DNA from: Lycium barbarum
Lineage: Eukaryota; Streptophyta; Magnoliopsida; Solanales; Solanaceae
NCBI RefSeq assembly: GCF_019175385.1
Contig: NC_083348.1
Span: 50,676,950-50,740,949 of the forward strand
Direction of reading: 5' to 3'
DNA: 64,000 nucleotides
Made by a program: the position numbers and the translations under genes. Position 1 is the stretch's first letter, and every line of letters starts with the position of its first letter. This document shows, one piece after another, positions 12,775-24,300 of this stretch. Under the pieces are notes generated by a model. The model did no database searches. It saw nothing but the letters and a program-made list of their open reading frames with translations, and was not told the DNA's origin.

Positions 12775-13880
12775 GAAACAATTTTGACCGATCAGCCCCT
12801 CTTTAAGACTTTATCTACAAGATAATGATAGTAACACAAGCACCAGCCAACTTGTAATCAAGCACAACCAACAAGATAGCATATGGACAATACGACGAGC
12901 CACGAACTCGCTATATGACAACTATTCGGCGTTTCACCTTGCCCGTCCTCCTCCAAAACTCTATAACAACAATAATACAACTAGGCTATCTACACATCAG
13001 CTCAACATCATATTCATAAATTTAATTACGATAAGAGCAGCCCGGCTATAGCCTATACAAATTCGGGCAGCATTTCTCCTGAGAACTTAACAATCCCCGA
13101 GATCCCAATTCAGCAAACATATCGACCGTATACCAACAATAACAATACCAACAATTTCATATCAAGCTAGGATCGGATCCACATCTAGATCATTCTCAAA
13201 ACAGCCCACAATTACCATATCAACTACTTTCCATAAACAAGGAAATTATCTCAACAACACAACAACAACCACAACGGCAATAATGAGAACAACAACAGTT
13301 ACGACACCCCAATAATCAATTCTAACATCCTTTGCGATGTTTATTCATTCTATCAATCCTTTAATCAATTATACGATACTGTAGCAGCCTTATAATTGTA
13401 ATCAAATCCAAATCAACATTAATAACGAAGAACTCTTACCTTAACTCAGCAAAAGAAGCTTTATTTTTCTTTACTTTAGCTTGAGGTAACATCCAACATG
13501 ACCACAAGACGACGTAACTTGCGCTACTAGCACCACGGGATTCCCGATGTTAAATTTACGTTATCTACCTTTCTCCTTGTTTAAGGAAATATAATTAATC
13601 AAAGAAATGGAGGGGAAAAAGTTGCTGCCAGAACCTTGAATAATACCACCTAATTAAGGAGATCTTGAGCTAAAATTTTCCTCTAATTCACTTGTTATCT
13701 TGCCATGTTCATTTGCTGCCTCCCTTGAACGTTTAGAGCACCTTAGGGATTTATAATTTTTTTTTTTAAAGTATGGAGCTGGCCGTGAGCTGTAGCAGTC
13801 ATGGTTGTTCATGGTTCTTGCTTTCAATTGAATTGAGAAGATGAAATATGATATGATTAGTCATCACTAATGAGTCATTG

Positions 13881-13949
<69 letters not shown>

Positions 13950-14284
13950 GCCTACCTTGTTGACATGTGGCCAGCCCACTTGACATGTATCCCATTAGTA
14001 TGTCATCATCCATGCTCCAATCAAATTAAGCCACGTTTTGTGGGGCCCACTTAGTGGTCTAATTAGCTTAATTAATCATTAATCCCCACTTAATAATTTG
14101 ATCATGGTTAATTAATCCCTAATCTTCACTAATATCTCCACCAATTGTAATTAATAAGCAAACCGTGTATTATTAAAATCGGGATTAAAAAGTCCTTGTC
14201 TCATATCTCAAAAATACTCTTGTCCTTGAACTTATGTCGATTAGCTTACGAATAATCCAACGTACAAATATACGGGATATAACA
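12775..14284 (-). mobile_element. LTR of LARD3, 5' 1.5 kb, cut by LARD1
   Basis: On the minus strand the LTR starts at 14284 with TGTTATATCCCGTA and runs to 12775, where LARD1 is inserted, so the 3' portion lies left of the window. It keeps the AAG|GTAAG donor match (13440/13439, minus) and the GAAATGCTGCCCGAATTTG block near 13070. An (AT)n tract lies where LARD2 has its TATA region. Confidence 0.8.
13882..13946 (-). repeat. (AT)n microsatellite at the TATA position of the LARD3 LTR
   Basis: 65 nt of uninterrupted AT. In the homologous LARD2 LTR the same place reads CTATATATTATAAATGATG (14793-14811), flanked by related sequence on both sides. Confidence 0.9.
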
Positions 14285-14472
14285 TCCTTCCCCCCTTTGG
14301 AACATTCGTCCCCGAATGTTAGACTAGTCCTGCGCTCCCAGTACTTCCTTAAATGTTCTTTTATTGAATTATGCCCTTCACATGCCTTTTTCATTGGTCG
14401 ATTCCTTGCAATTTATTATAACGCATTCCAGCTCTCTAAGTAACCATTCCCGTAATATTTCTTATTGCTCTT
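14285..14472 (-). mobile_element. LARD3 interior end with PPT and hairpin
   Basis: Reverse-strand copy of the last 190 bp of the LARD interior: purine tract next to the LTR, stem-loop AACATTCG-GGGA-CGAATGTT (14301-14320), then the segment shared with 9990-10105 and 21260-21370. It breaks at 14472, where LARD2 begins, so the rest of LARD3 lies beyond the LARD2 stack. Confidence 0.8.
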
Positions 14473-14793
14473 TGTTATATCCCGTATTTTTGCACGTTGG
14501 ATTATTCGTATCTAATCAACATAAGTTCGAGGACAAGATTATTTTTGAGATATGAGACAAGGAATTTTTAACCCCGATTTTAATAATGCACGGCTTGCTA
14601 GCTATTTACTATTAGTATGGAAACATTAGTGAATATTAGGGATTAATTAACCATGATTAGATTATTAAGTGGGGATTAATAATTAATTAGCCTAATTAGT
14701 GTATCAAGTGGGCCCCACCAAGCATGTTAATTAGAAATCTGGTCATATATCATCACATGCCAAGTGGGGCACGTGTCTACATGATAGGCAACC

Positions 14794-14807
14794 TATATAT
14801 TATAAAT
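14794..14807 (+). promoter_or_regulatory. Candidate TATA region of LARD2 LTR
   Basis: TATATATTATAAAT about 320 bp into the LTR, upstream of a purine-rich leader and the donor site at 15039. The 3' LTR copy keeps it near 21730-21742. Confidence 0.45.
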
Positions 14808-16524
14808 GATGATTAAGTTTAACCATAAAATTCATTTCATCTTCAATCTAGTTGAGAGAAAGAAGCAATAGCCATGGCAGCTCACGGCCATGGCAGTCCA
14901 TCTTCTAAATTTTTTTTTTATTAAATCCCAAGGTGCTTTATGTGTGCAAGGGAGCGGCAAAGTTAGAGTTTAAATTGAGAAAGAAGAAGTGGTGAAATTG
15001 GTGCAAGTGAGTATAGGATCTGTCCTAATCAATTTAAGGTAAGATTTCTTCTTCTTGAAATGTAATTGGAGTTAATGATGTTGTAATGGAGAGATTAAAG
15101 TGTATTAGACGAAATTGGAAGTAAGAAAATTACATGATTATTGTTAGCGTGTAAGTGGGCAGAATTGGAGTTATTTTAATTGGATTGGGTTTGATTGTTG
15201 TTGATGTTATTATTGTTATGGATTATGTGTTAAAGATGAAGGAATCTTGATAATTTAAGTTGTAGTTGTTTTTATGAGATTATTGAGACATGAATTGGAT
15301 TAGATGTTCATTAAGTTACGGGTTGTTCTTGTTGAGTTGAAAGATTAAAAGTGTGGTTATAAGTATGTTTATGTGTTGTTGTTCTTATTGTTGTTGTGTT
15401 GTTATTGATATGGTTCACAAATTTGGAAGAAAACAAGTGTATAACGTATCGTATACGAAGCGTATGTTGGTCTGTTTGATGTATAATCTTAGATGTTAAT
15501 GATTTGGATTGAAAAAGGATTAAGAGAGGTTATTGGGTTGTTTGAGTTGTTTATGGGTTGGATTTTAAGGATTTGATATGTTTATTTCTGTTATCGTTGT
15601 TGTTGGTATTGTTATGATAATCGAAGATTAATTGGAAGTTCGGATTAGGCAAGTTATATAGAGGAAATGCTGCCCGATTTCCGTTAAGTTCTTAACTAAT
15701 CAAATGCTAATCAAGGAGTGATTCCCATAAGTGATTAGTTATAGATTTATAAGTTTGGGAAGTCGTAGTTTATTAACAATAGTGTTACTCTCATATTAAA
15801 TAGGCTAAAGGGGCGACGAAGCAAGCTTGGTTACGATTGATCTACGACGGTATGTAAAGCTAACCCTTCTTTCATTTGGCATGATCTTTATAAAACAAAC
15901 AGACGATGAGTATATAACTCCAAAGAAACTCCAATTCTTAGAGACACTAGGATGGCTAACGTTATTGATTTCCAGAACTTACTTCATTATGTCTTGATAC
16001 GTGTCTATGACTCCAGCCGTCCTATTTTGATATAATCCATAGTGACATTCGAAGGGTACTTGATATGACTATTGTCTTGATTTTCAAATGATAGTTCATT
16101 TTGATTATTCTTTTGAGTCTCAGTTATGATTTAGTTTGCATATGGTTGCTCACTATTCTGCTCGTGCATGCCGTAATATATCTTTCACCGAGTCCCGGGC
16201 CGGGTATGTTTTCGTGCACAGTTTCACTGCATTGTTCACCGAGTCCCTCACTAGAGGCTCGGGTACGGTATATATATATATATATGATATGATGATATGA
16301 TGATGTGAACATGGCACCGAGACCCCTGATGGGCCAGGCATGGTATACATGTATACGACTTTATTCACCGAGTCTATAACGGGCCGGATATAGTATATGA
16401 TATAGCTATGCATGATTTCATTTCATAAGGCACAAGTACAGTTATTTGTTGATTGTCATACTTGTCTCCTGTAATCTCTATTTCAGTCATGATCCTCTTA
16501 TTGTATTTCATGCTTTATATACTC

Positions 16525-16560
16525 AGTACATATCTCGTACTAACCCCCTTTCTTCGGGGG
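16525..16560 (+). other. Conserved hairpin pair in LARD2 5' LTR
   Basis: AGTAC/GTACT stem (16525-16541), then CCCCC/GGGGG stem (16544-16560), about 490 bp before the LTR end. It has the same order and spacing as in the coding elements. Confidence 0.6.
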
Positions 16561-17051
16561 GCTGCATTTCATGGCCGCAGGTACAGACAGTCGGTTTGGT
16601 GATCCTCCAGCCTAGGCCTTCTGCTCAGCAGTTTGGACAGCTCCATTGTTCCGGAGCCTAGATTATCTTGGTACAGGTCTTTGATGTAGACTTATACATA
16701 TCTAGGGGTACGGCGGGGCCCGGTCCCGTCATATTTTACTATGATACTCTTAGAGGTCTGTAGACATAGGTGGGTTGTGAGCAGGGTTTGGTCAGCCGTG
16801 TCAATATGTTTTGTTTTGGATATTCCCGTGTATAATGGCAGCCTCGTCGGCTTGCATATTGTGTTATGCTTTGATCAGCGATGATTCCTCAGGAGACAGG
16901 TTTATGATGATACGGCATTGCGAAACCTTCGCCTGTTTTTATAAGTTTCCATATTGTCCTTAGTTTCAGTTCGACTATATCTAACTGGTTCGTATATGAG
17001 TGTCCAGTTCGGGCACTAGTCACGGCCCATGGGTTTGGGTCGTGACAAAAG

Positions 17052-17063
17052 TGGCATCCGAGC
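17052..17063 (+). other. LARD2 primer-binding site (tRNA-iMet type)
   Basis: TGGCATCCGAGC lies 4 bp after the LTR end. It differs at two positions from TGGTATCAGAGC, the initiator-Met tRNA complement used by T1 and T2 here. Both differences could weaken priming. Confidence 0.85.
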
Positions 17064-17229
17064 AGTTCGTCCTCGGAGTGTCTACAGATCGTGTCTAGTA
17101 GAGTCTTGTTTATCGGTGTGTTGTGCATCACATCTATAAACAGGAAGCTACAGGACATTTAGGATGTTACCTTTCCTTCTTACTTTAGATCGTGCGATAG
17201 AGCCAAGAGATAGGAAATGATATCCCTTA

Positions 17230-17248
17230 TACTAACCCTTAATTTCAG
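17230..17248 (+). promoter_or_regulatory. Candidate branch point and 3' splice site in LARD2 leader
   Basis: TACTAAC (17230-17236) followed by CCTTAATTTCAG, at the same distance from the primer site as the acceptor before the Gag ATG in T1 (33374). With the donor at 15039 it would define a 2.2-kb leader intron. The branch A is only about 13 nt from the AG, short for a plant intron. Confidence 0.4.
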
Positions 17249-20200
17249 CAGAAGAACGGTATCGACAGGAGAAAGTGATTGATGATATTGAAAGTTACAG
17301 AGGTAAGTCACTTCGTTGAGGCTATGTTATTAGAATATGTATTTATATGATAATAGATTGGTTGTCATAGAGGTAAGTCAGTGTAAATACTACAGAAGAA
17401 TTGATTAAATGCATCTCTTAATGATAAGTTCAGTTATAAAGTGTGAACAGAACAAGCTGAAGGAATTAGTAAAAAGATAGGTAAGCAGGGTATATGTCAG
17501 ATACGGGACGAATGTTGCAGGTATGATTGAAACTTGCAGTTAAAGATTGAAAGGGAAAATAAACAAGAAAGTGTAACAAGTACAGTTTGAGTTGGACATA
17601 CGAGGTAAGTTCGTCATTTTTATACTGTTATTGATATGGGGAGCCCTGTGCGGCTATGATACGATACAATATATATGTATATGTTGGCCCTGTGAGGCAT
17701 TGTTAGTATTTCCTGCGTGCAGGTTTTGAGATAGTAAGAAATACAGAGGAAACTCTGCCAAATTTTTCTTAGAAATAAAAAGGGAATGAGATATAAGTTC
17801 GTAATATGTCTTGAAAGGTCGTGTCAACAGTAATAATAGGATTTGACCAAGTTGCAAGTCCGACTTTGAGAATTAAGGTTAACTGTTGAATTGATAGTAA
17901 TAGTAATTATGAGGTCGATGTCGATATGGTGAAAAGAAATGCTAGGATAATTCGGAAGGGCTTGTGATAATAAAAGATGATTTAGGAAAGGCTGGCAAAT
18001 TTTAATAGTGTTATATTGAGGTATCAACTGAATTAACAAGCAGGGGTAAATTACGATGAGTTTATAGTTAGAAGAAGTAATGGTACGATTGAGACAAGGG
18101 TACAGAGGAAGAAGAATTGTGATGAATATATTCTGTATTGATAAGACAGCTTGTGAGGTATTAAGGATAAAATTGACCAGAAAGGGTAAAAGGTTAAGAA
18201 GTGCTACACTATAGGATTGATTACGACCAGGTTATAATGTGAATATAATAAGGATTGTTATGAAAATGAGCAAAGCCTAGCGAGAAAGTGACTAAAAGAT
18301 ATAACGTGATCTATGTGACTAAAGTATAAAGGCGAGCTACAGAACGAATAAGAAAGACTTATAGAGTTCTTCTATAGGGAAAGTTCAGAATAAAGATTAT
18401 ATGATAACGAAAATGATAGCGAGCACAAGAGAAAAAGGAGTTAATTGAAAGAAGGAAACAAGATGAAAGCGAGATAACAGTGCCGTAATAGGTTATGACA
18501 TGTATAGCCGAGAACACGAGTAATATAAGTGACGGAACTGTGAAAGACCAACTATAGAAAGATGATCAAAGAGGTAGAATGAGTGCTAGAAAATGACTGG
18601 GATGATAAGAACAAATAGGGATGAACAGAATACGTTTTGAAAATGACAAAGGGATTATGCAGAAGTAGTGTTTTCTGAAGGGTACAGAGGTAGCATGAGA
18701 TTCTTCGTGTACAGAATAAAAGATGGACATAGACTGGGGAAATGGTAAGGGAATATTAAAGGAAGCACCCAAGATAGACGTAATTAATTAAGTACGAGTA
18801 TAAAATAAAGGGGAAATATATAGCTACAAACTTAAAGGTGTAGTTATAACTAAGTAATTGTATTGTTGTAGTTGATGGACTATGGTGTATTCATGTTGAA
18901 TTAGTTATATTGCTATGAAATTATTACCGCAAGGGTTAATCAAGGTGACGATCATGACAAAGGATTTATAACAATAGTGCAAGAAAAGTCTAAGATAAAG
19001 GAATTATCAAGTTGGAAACAATAAAGTTGACACCAAGGATAAGGCTTGAAATTGACTATAAGAAAAGGGTGAGAGTAGAAACACTTGGTCTAAGGTAAGC
19101 TCATATGACCACAGTACTTCTATACCTTGGGGCAATCTGCGATGGACTATGATAGACGGGCATTCTAACACAAAGACTGAAGTCCAAGAGCGGTGTCCAG
19201 GAGTTCATGTACCCTATACATCTTCATAACTTGCTTCATGACTGGATGGTTAAGAGGGGTATATGAATTAAGCAATTAAAGAAGGTGGCTATTGCTAGTA
19301 AAGGGTTCTAAGTTTTACAAGGAGAAGAAAGAGTCCACTACCATCTAACGACTTGGGGGCACAATAACTATTCAGGAGGAGCATAAAAGCATGGGACAGT
19401 ATGGAGTGGAAGGAAATGTATCGAAGGAAATGGAAAAGCTACTTGTATAGTGTGCTTTCTGATTATGTATAGGTTGGGGTAAAGATAATATTATGAGTGT
19501 TTGAAATGACTATCATCGGAATATAAGTGTTACCTAATTGAAAATTTGGAACGACTATAAGTACTAATTAATTACTGATTGGAGTAAGGGGAATGTATCC
19601 TTGGATGAGTTGCTACATGGGTTGCATCACTCGAGTATAGATGGTCAGATGAGATTTTGTACTATATATAGAAAGGTTCTCGTCGCTTCATGATTTTGTT
19701 AAGGTTTCGTACGTGGATAATCAAAGTTATAAATTATAAAGAAAAGACATGGATATGGTACAGTATACCAAGTGAATTGGAAAAGGGATCAGATGAATTT
19801 GAGATTGGAAATAAGGACATAGAGCATAATATGAACGGATAATGGTATAAGTACACCCTTAAGGGGGGAAGCGGGTGAGAGAAATACAAGTGTAAGATGG
19901 AAACAATTGACACTGCAATATATCTAATATGGATGCTTAAACTTCAAGTGAGATCCCTTGTTGAAACAAGTTAGTAAGATCTGAAAGCCAGCAATAAATG
20001 GATAGAAGTCAGAATGGTATTTGAAAAAGTGTTGAGAATTATTTGTAAAGACCTTGAATGATAAGACATTAGGAAGTGGGTCTTATAAAAAGAAAGAGAA
20101 TGATAACGAGTAACTTAAGAGATGTTATAAAGGATAGCAATGCTATACTAGATTAGAGGCTAAGATTTGGCAATAGAATTGTGCGCTAATGATATGGCGA

Positions 20201-21407
20201 CTTATAAGTAGCAAAGGGAAGGGATAGAAAAATCTCCTTAGCAGGCTATGAGAAAATCAAAGGGGTGAATAGAGGAAGGGAAAGGAGTATGACAAGATAA
20301 GCTATGAGCGAGTTTTAGTACGGATGAGTTATGTAAAGCATAATGAACTAGGAGAAGGATGACTAAGATTGGATATATTTTATACAAGTTGTACAAGAAT
20401 AGTTATGCAACCTACGAATATTTGTATGCTAAGAATGAGGCCAAGTGAGTACTTGAATAAAGAGTAAGGATTCAGTAATAACAACGTGGTTGCGGTATTT
20501 TGGGTACATTAGGGAAAGGTACAAGATGGTTTGAGTCAGATTACCGAGATAAAATTAATACTAAGGGAAAATAGGACATGGCCATGGTTAAGCCGAAGAT
20601 TATCCCGATACCAATTGTAAGATAAGAGAGTTGAAGGCAAGGTAAAGCATGAAGACTACTGAGACGACGTTAAGGTATTTCTCGTGCTAATTTGAGCACC
20701 TTCGCATATTCTTGTAAAGATTGCAACATAATGTGTGACAGAAAAACTAAGAGCAAATTCTGAGTAAAGAGGCAATAGAAGAGTTTGAATTAGAAATAAA
20801 GAAATGACACGAGATAATATGCCTAAAGTTTTACAAGTTGAACAGTAAATTTATATGTCGAATCAAAAAAATTCTTTCAGAATTATACCAGTTAATGATA
20901 GTCAGATCACAGAGCGACTATCTAAAGTTATTATATGAGGGAACTTTAACGCTACTTGATAGCCAACTCTAAGGATTGAGATTAAGAGCTAAAAGGTAGA
21001 GTGACAGTTAAAATCTTAATTAAAGATTAAGAGGTAAGGTGAAGTGAGCGATACATCTTAAGAGAGTAACTTATAGAAGAAGAAAGAGTCGAGTCATGAC
21101 TAAGTGCACCAGAGAGAAGAGTAAGATTTCAGCAGAAGAGCTCGCAATACAAATGTTAACCAACTGCGAAATAAAGAGGAGAGTAAAGAAAATGGTGTGG
21201 AATTATTACCTCGAGAGGCGAGAGTAAGAGGGAATATTACGGGAATGGTTACTTAGAGATCTGTAATGCGTTATAGTAAATTAAAGTGAATCGACCAATG
21301 AAAGAGGCATGTGAAGGGCCTAATTCAATAAGAGAACACTTGAGAAAGTATTGGGAGCACAGGACTAGTTTAACATTCGAGGACGAATGTTCTAAAGGGA
21401 GGAAGGA

Positions 21408-22299
21408 TGTTATATCCCGTATTTTTGCATGTTGGATTATTCGTAGCTAATCAACATAAGTTCGAGGAAAAGATTATTTTTGAGATATGAGACAAGGACT
21501 TTTTAACCCCGATTTTAATAATGCACGGCTTGCTAGCTAATTACTATTAGTATGGAAACATTAGTGAAGATTAGGGATTAATTAACCATGATTAGATTAT
21601 TAAGTGGGGATTAATAATTAATTAGCCTAATTAGTGTATCAAGTGGGCCCCCACCAAGCATGTTAATTAGAAATCTGGTCATAAATCATCACATGCCAAG
21701 TGGGGCACGTGTCCACATGATAGGTAGCCCATATATTATAAATGATGACTAACTTTTGCCATACAATTCATTTTATCTTCAATCTAGTTGAGAGAAAGAA
21801 GCAACAGCCTTGGCTGCCATGGCAGCTCACGGCCATGGCAGCTCACGGCCATGGCAGCTCACGGCAATGGCAGTCCATCTTCTATTTTTTTTTATTAAAT
21901 CCCAAGGTGCTTTACATGTGCAAGGGAGTGGCAAAGTTAGAGTTTAAATTGAGAAAAAAGAAGTGGAGAGATTAAAGTGTATTAGACGAAATTGGAAGTA
22001 AGAAAATTACATGATTATTGTTAGCGTGTAAGTGGGCAGAATTGGAGTTATTTTAATTGGATTGGGTTTGATTGTTGTTGATGTTATTATTGTTATGTAT
22101 TATGTGTTAAAGACGAAGGAATCTTGATAATTTATGTTGTAGTTGTTTTTATGAGATTATTGAGACATGAATTGGATTAGATGTTCATGAAGTTGTGGGC
22201 TGTTCTTGTTGAGTTGAAAGATTAAAAGTGTGGTTATAAGTATGTTTATGTGTTGTTGTACTTATTGTTGTCGTGTTGTTATTGATATGGTTCACAAAT
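21408..22299 (+). mobile_element. 3' LTR of LARD2, first part
   Basis: Starts TGTTATATCCCG directly after the PPT and matches 14473-15420. Compared with the 5' LTR it has extra units of a 16-bp repeat (21816-21876) and lacks 97 bp equivalent to 14993-15089, including the donor site. It is cut at 22299/22300 by T2; the duplicated target CAAAT is at 22295-22299. Confidence 0.88.
21816..21876 (+). repeat. 16-bp minisatellite
   Basis: Three full GCCATGGCAGCTCACG units (21816-21863) and a partial fourth. The 5' LTR has one full unit and a partial (14871-14899), so the array grew or shrank after insertion. Confidence 0.9.
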
Positions 22300-22300
22300 T

Positions 22301-23435
22301 TGTCACGACCCATCTAGAGGGCCGCGACGAGCACCCGGGGCTAGCCCACCCGGGCACCCCTTAACGTACGATAACATAATATCTAGGTGAGCCACATAGC
22401 AAAACATACATCTATATCCATCATATCGTACTAGTCCCATTGGACAACAACATCTCTTTATCATCATAGGCGTCCAAGCCACGTCAATGTACATGGGCCG
22501 ACAAGGCCAACAAAATGATATACAAAACATAGGCCGACAAGGCCAGACATATCTAACCACATATACGTGACTACGAGCCTCTAAGAATAGTATAACATTA
22601 AACATGAGCGGGACAGGACCCCGCTATGCCCATAATTATGTACACAAAAGAATAGGTACCCAAGATCTATGGCTCCGAATGGAATGGAGCTCTGCTATGT
22701 AACCTCTGAAAAAAGCTGTTATGGGTCAAGCCTGTCTCCCTGCGCACCTGCGGGCACGACGCAGCATCCACAAACAAAAGGACGTCAGTACGAAGAATGT
22801 ACTGAGTATGTAAAGCATGACCAATATCAATTATGAAGCATAATAGGCAGCATATGAGATAGCATAGGGTGGAAGACAGTATTATCATCGTCATGGCACT
22901 TACTTGCTTTCCATAGGGGCATTCCATTTCTATTGCGTATTCGCGTGCATACATCCATATTCACACTTTTATTCATATCACTTACGTCTCATATACATAC
23001 ATATCCGTACTCTTATTGATGGCATATACATAGCAGATATACATATATACAGACATAGCGTGCCCGACCATGAAGATTCGGTGTTTCATACATACTTGGC
23101 CAGCCAAGGCTCAAGGTTATACATACCTGGCCCTACCAAGGCATTAGGGTTATCCGTACCATCTGCAGACGTGCGCGTGCGTTACGTAATCATATATATA
23201 CTCTATATACCTATGATCTACCCGGCATTATAAGCTCGGGGTTTCATCATAGCCCTTCGTAGGCACACATACATATAATATCTCATAAGCATCTCTAGCA
23301 TCATTTTACTCTTATCATCATACTATCATCATCGTTATCATCACATCTATATTATAGGCTTACTCGTCATATGAGGAACTTAGTACAATCGTAGTACATA
23401 TCAAGCATCGGGAGCTTACTAGCTCGGAGTATAAG
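22301..23435 (-). mobile_element. T2 3' LTR, distal 1135 bp
   Basis: Near-identical to 25760-26895 of the T2 5' LTR. The match stops at 23435/26895 (CTCGGAGTATAAG), where RT sequence begins. The distal hairpins, including GACGTCC/GGATG type, are kept near 22770-22815. Confidence 0.9.
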
Positions 23436-23845
23436 TCATCTTTCTTTCGGACGAACAATACGGGTGCTACCCACGGGGAGGAACTAGGCCAAATGAAGCC
23501 TTTATCAAGCAAGTCTTTCAATTGCTCCTTCAACTCTTTCAATTCTGCGGGTGCCATTCTATAGGGAGGAATAGATATGGGCTTAGTGTCTGGCAACACA
23601 TCAATAGCAAAATCAATCTCCCACTTGGGAGGAAGGCCTGGAACCTCTTCCGGGAACACATCCGGTAATTCACTCACCACTGGAACTGACTGAAGAGTCG
23701 GCGACTCAGCCTCTACATCTTGAACTCGCACTAGATGATAAATGCACCCTTTCATGATCATTTTCCTTGCCTTTAGATAGGAAATAAACCTACCTTTTGG
23801 TGACGCCGTATTCCCTTTCCATTCTATAACTGATTCTCTCGGATA
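23436..23845 (-). pseudogene. pol: T2 pol relic: protease-RT linker and RT start
   Basis: Minus-strand reading gives the linker (EVPGLPPKWEIDF) and the first RT block ([19 protein letters not shown], then SSPW and FVRKKD). In T1 and G the next residues are GSLR, but here the frame ends in LTR sequence at 23435. Without the catalytic region it cannot act as an RT. A stop (TAG, 23846-23848) separates it from the protease. Confidence 0.88.
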
Positions 23846-24300
23846 CTAGAAACGAACCATCTTCATCCGGCAATCAACATTGGCATAACAAGAAGCCAAC
23901 CAATCCATGCCCATAATGACATCAAAATCCACCATCTTTAGTTCATGAAAGTCAACTATAGTACGACGGTCACATATCACAACTACACAATCTCTATATA
24001 CTCGGCTAGCTATTACCGATTCACCCACGGGTGTAGACACCTCAAAAGGGTTGATCGACTCCGTTCGACTATAAATCGACCCTCACTATATGGAGTAACA
24101 TATGATAATGTGGAGCCTGGATCAATCAAAGCATATACATCATGAGAGAATACTGATAATACACCTGTGACCACGTCAGGAGAAGACTTAAGATCTTGGC
24201 GTCCAGCCAAAGTATAAATACGGTGCTGAGGACCGCTAGAACTGGGAGCTCTCCCTCTGCCTCTACCATGGCCAACTGGCGCATGTGAACCTGGCCCCGT
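23846..24300 (-). pseudogene. pol: T2 protease relic
   Basis: Aspartic-protease-like region with the [11 protein letters not shown] motif near 24110-24140, then [14 protein letters not shown] frame change near 24070 splits the motif part (in frame with Gag) from the rest. The active-site triplet reads DPG, not the usual DSG or DTG; T1 and G have the same. A TAG ends the frame at 23846. Confidence 0.82.

Larger units (their letters stand above)
14473..17047 (+). mobile_element. 5' LTR of LARD2
   Basis: A 2575-bp LTR, TGTTATATCCCG to GGGTTTGGGTCGTGACA, followed 4 bp later by a primer-binding site. Landmarks in order: TATA-rich stretch at 14793-14807, one unit of a 16-bp repeat at 14871, donor match AAG|GTAAG at 15038/15039, GAAATGCTGCCCGATTTCC near 15666, and the hairpin pair at 16525-16560. 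The 5' flank CTCTT is the candidate target site; the matching 3' flank is not in the window. Confidence 0.88.
17048..21407 (+). mobile_element. LARD2 interior, 4.36 kb without coding sequence
   Basis: Complete interior between an LTR with PBS and a PPT plus 3' LTR. The first 200 bp (leader with GTGTCTAGTAGAGTCTTG) match the leader of coding element T1 (33171-33330). A TACTAAC branch-point match and ATTTCAG acceptor lie at 17230-17248. A segment near 17680-17780 resembles the T1 3' untranslated region. The stem-loop AACATTCG-AGGA-CGAATGTT is at 21372-21391 and the purine tract AAAGGGAGGAAGGA ends at 21407. No gag or pol trace is seen on either strand, as expected of a LARD needing Gag and Pol in trans. 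Confidence 0.87.
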
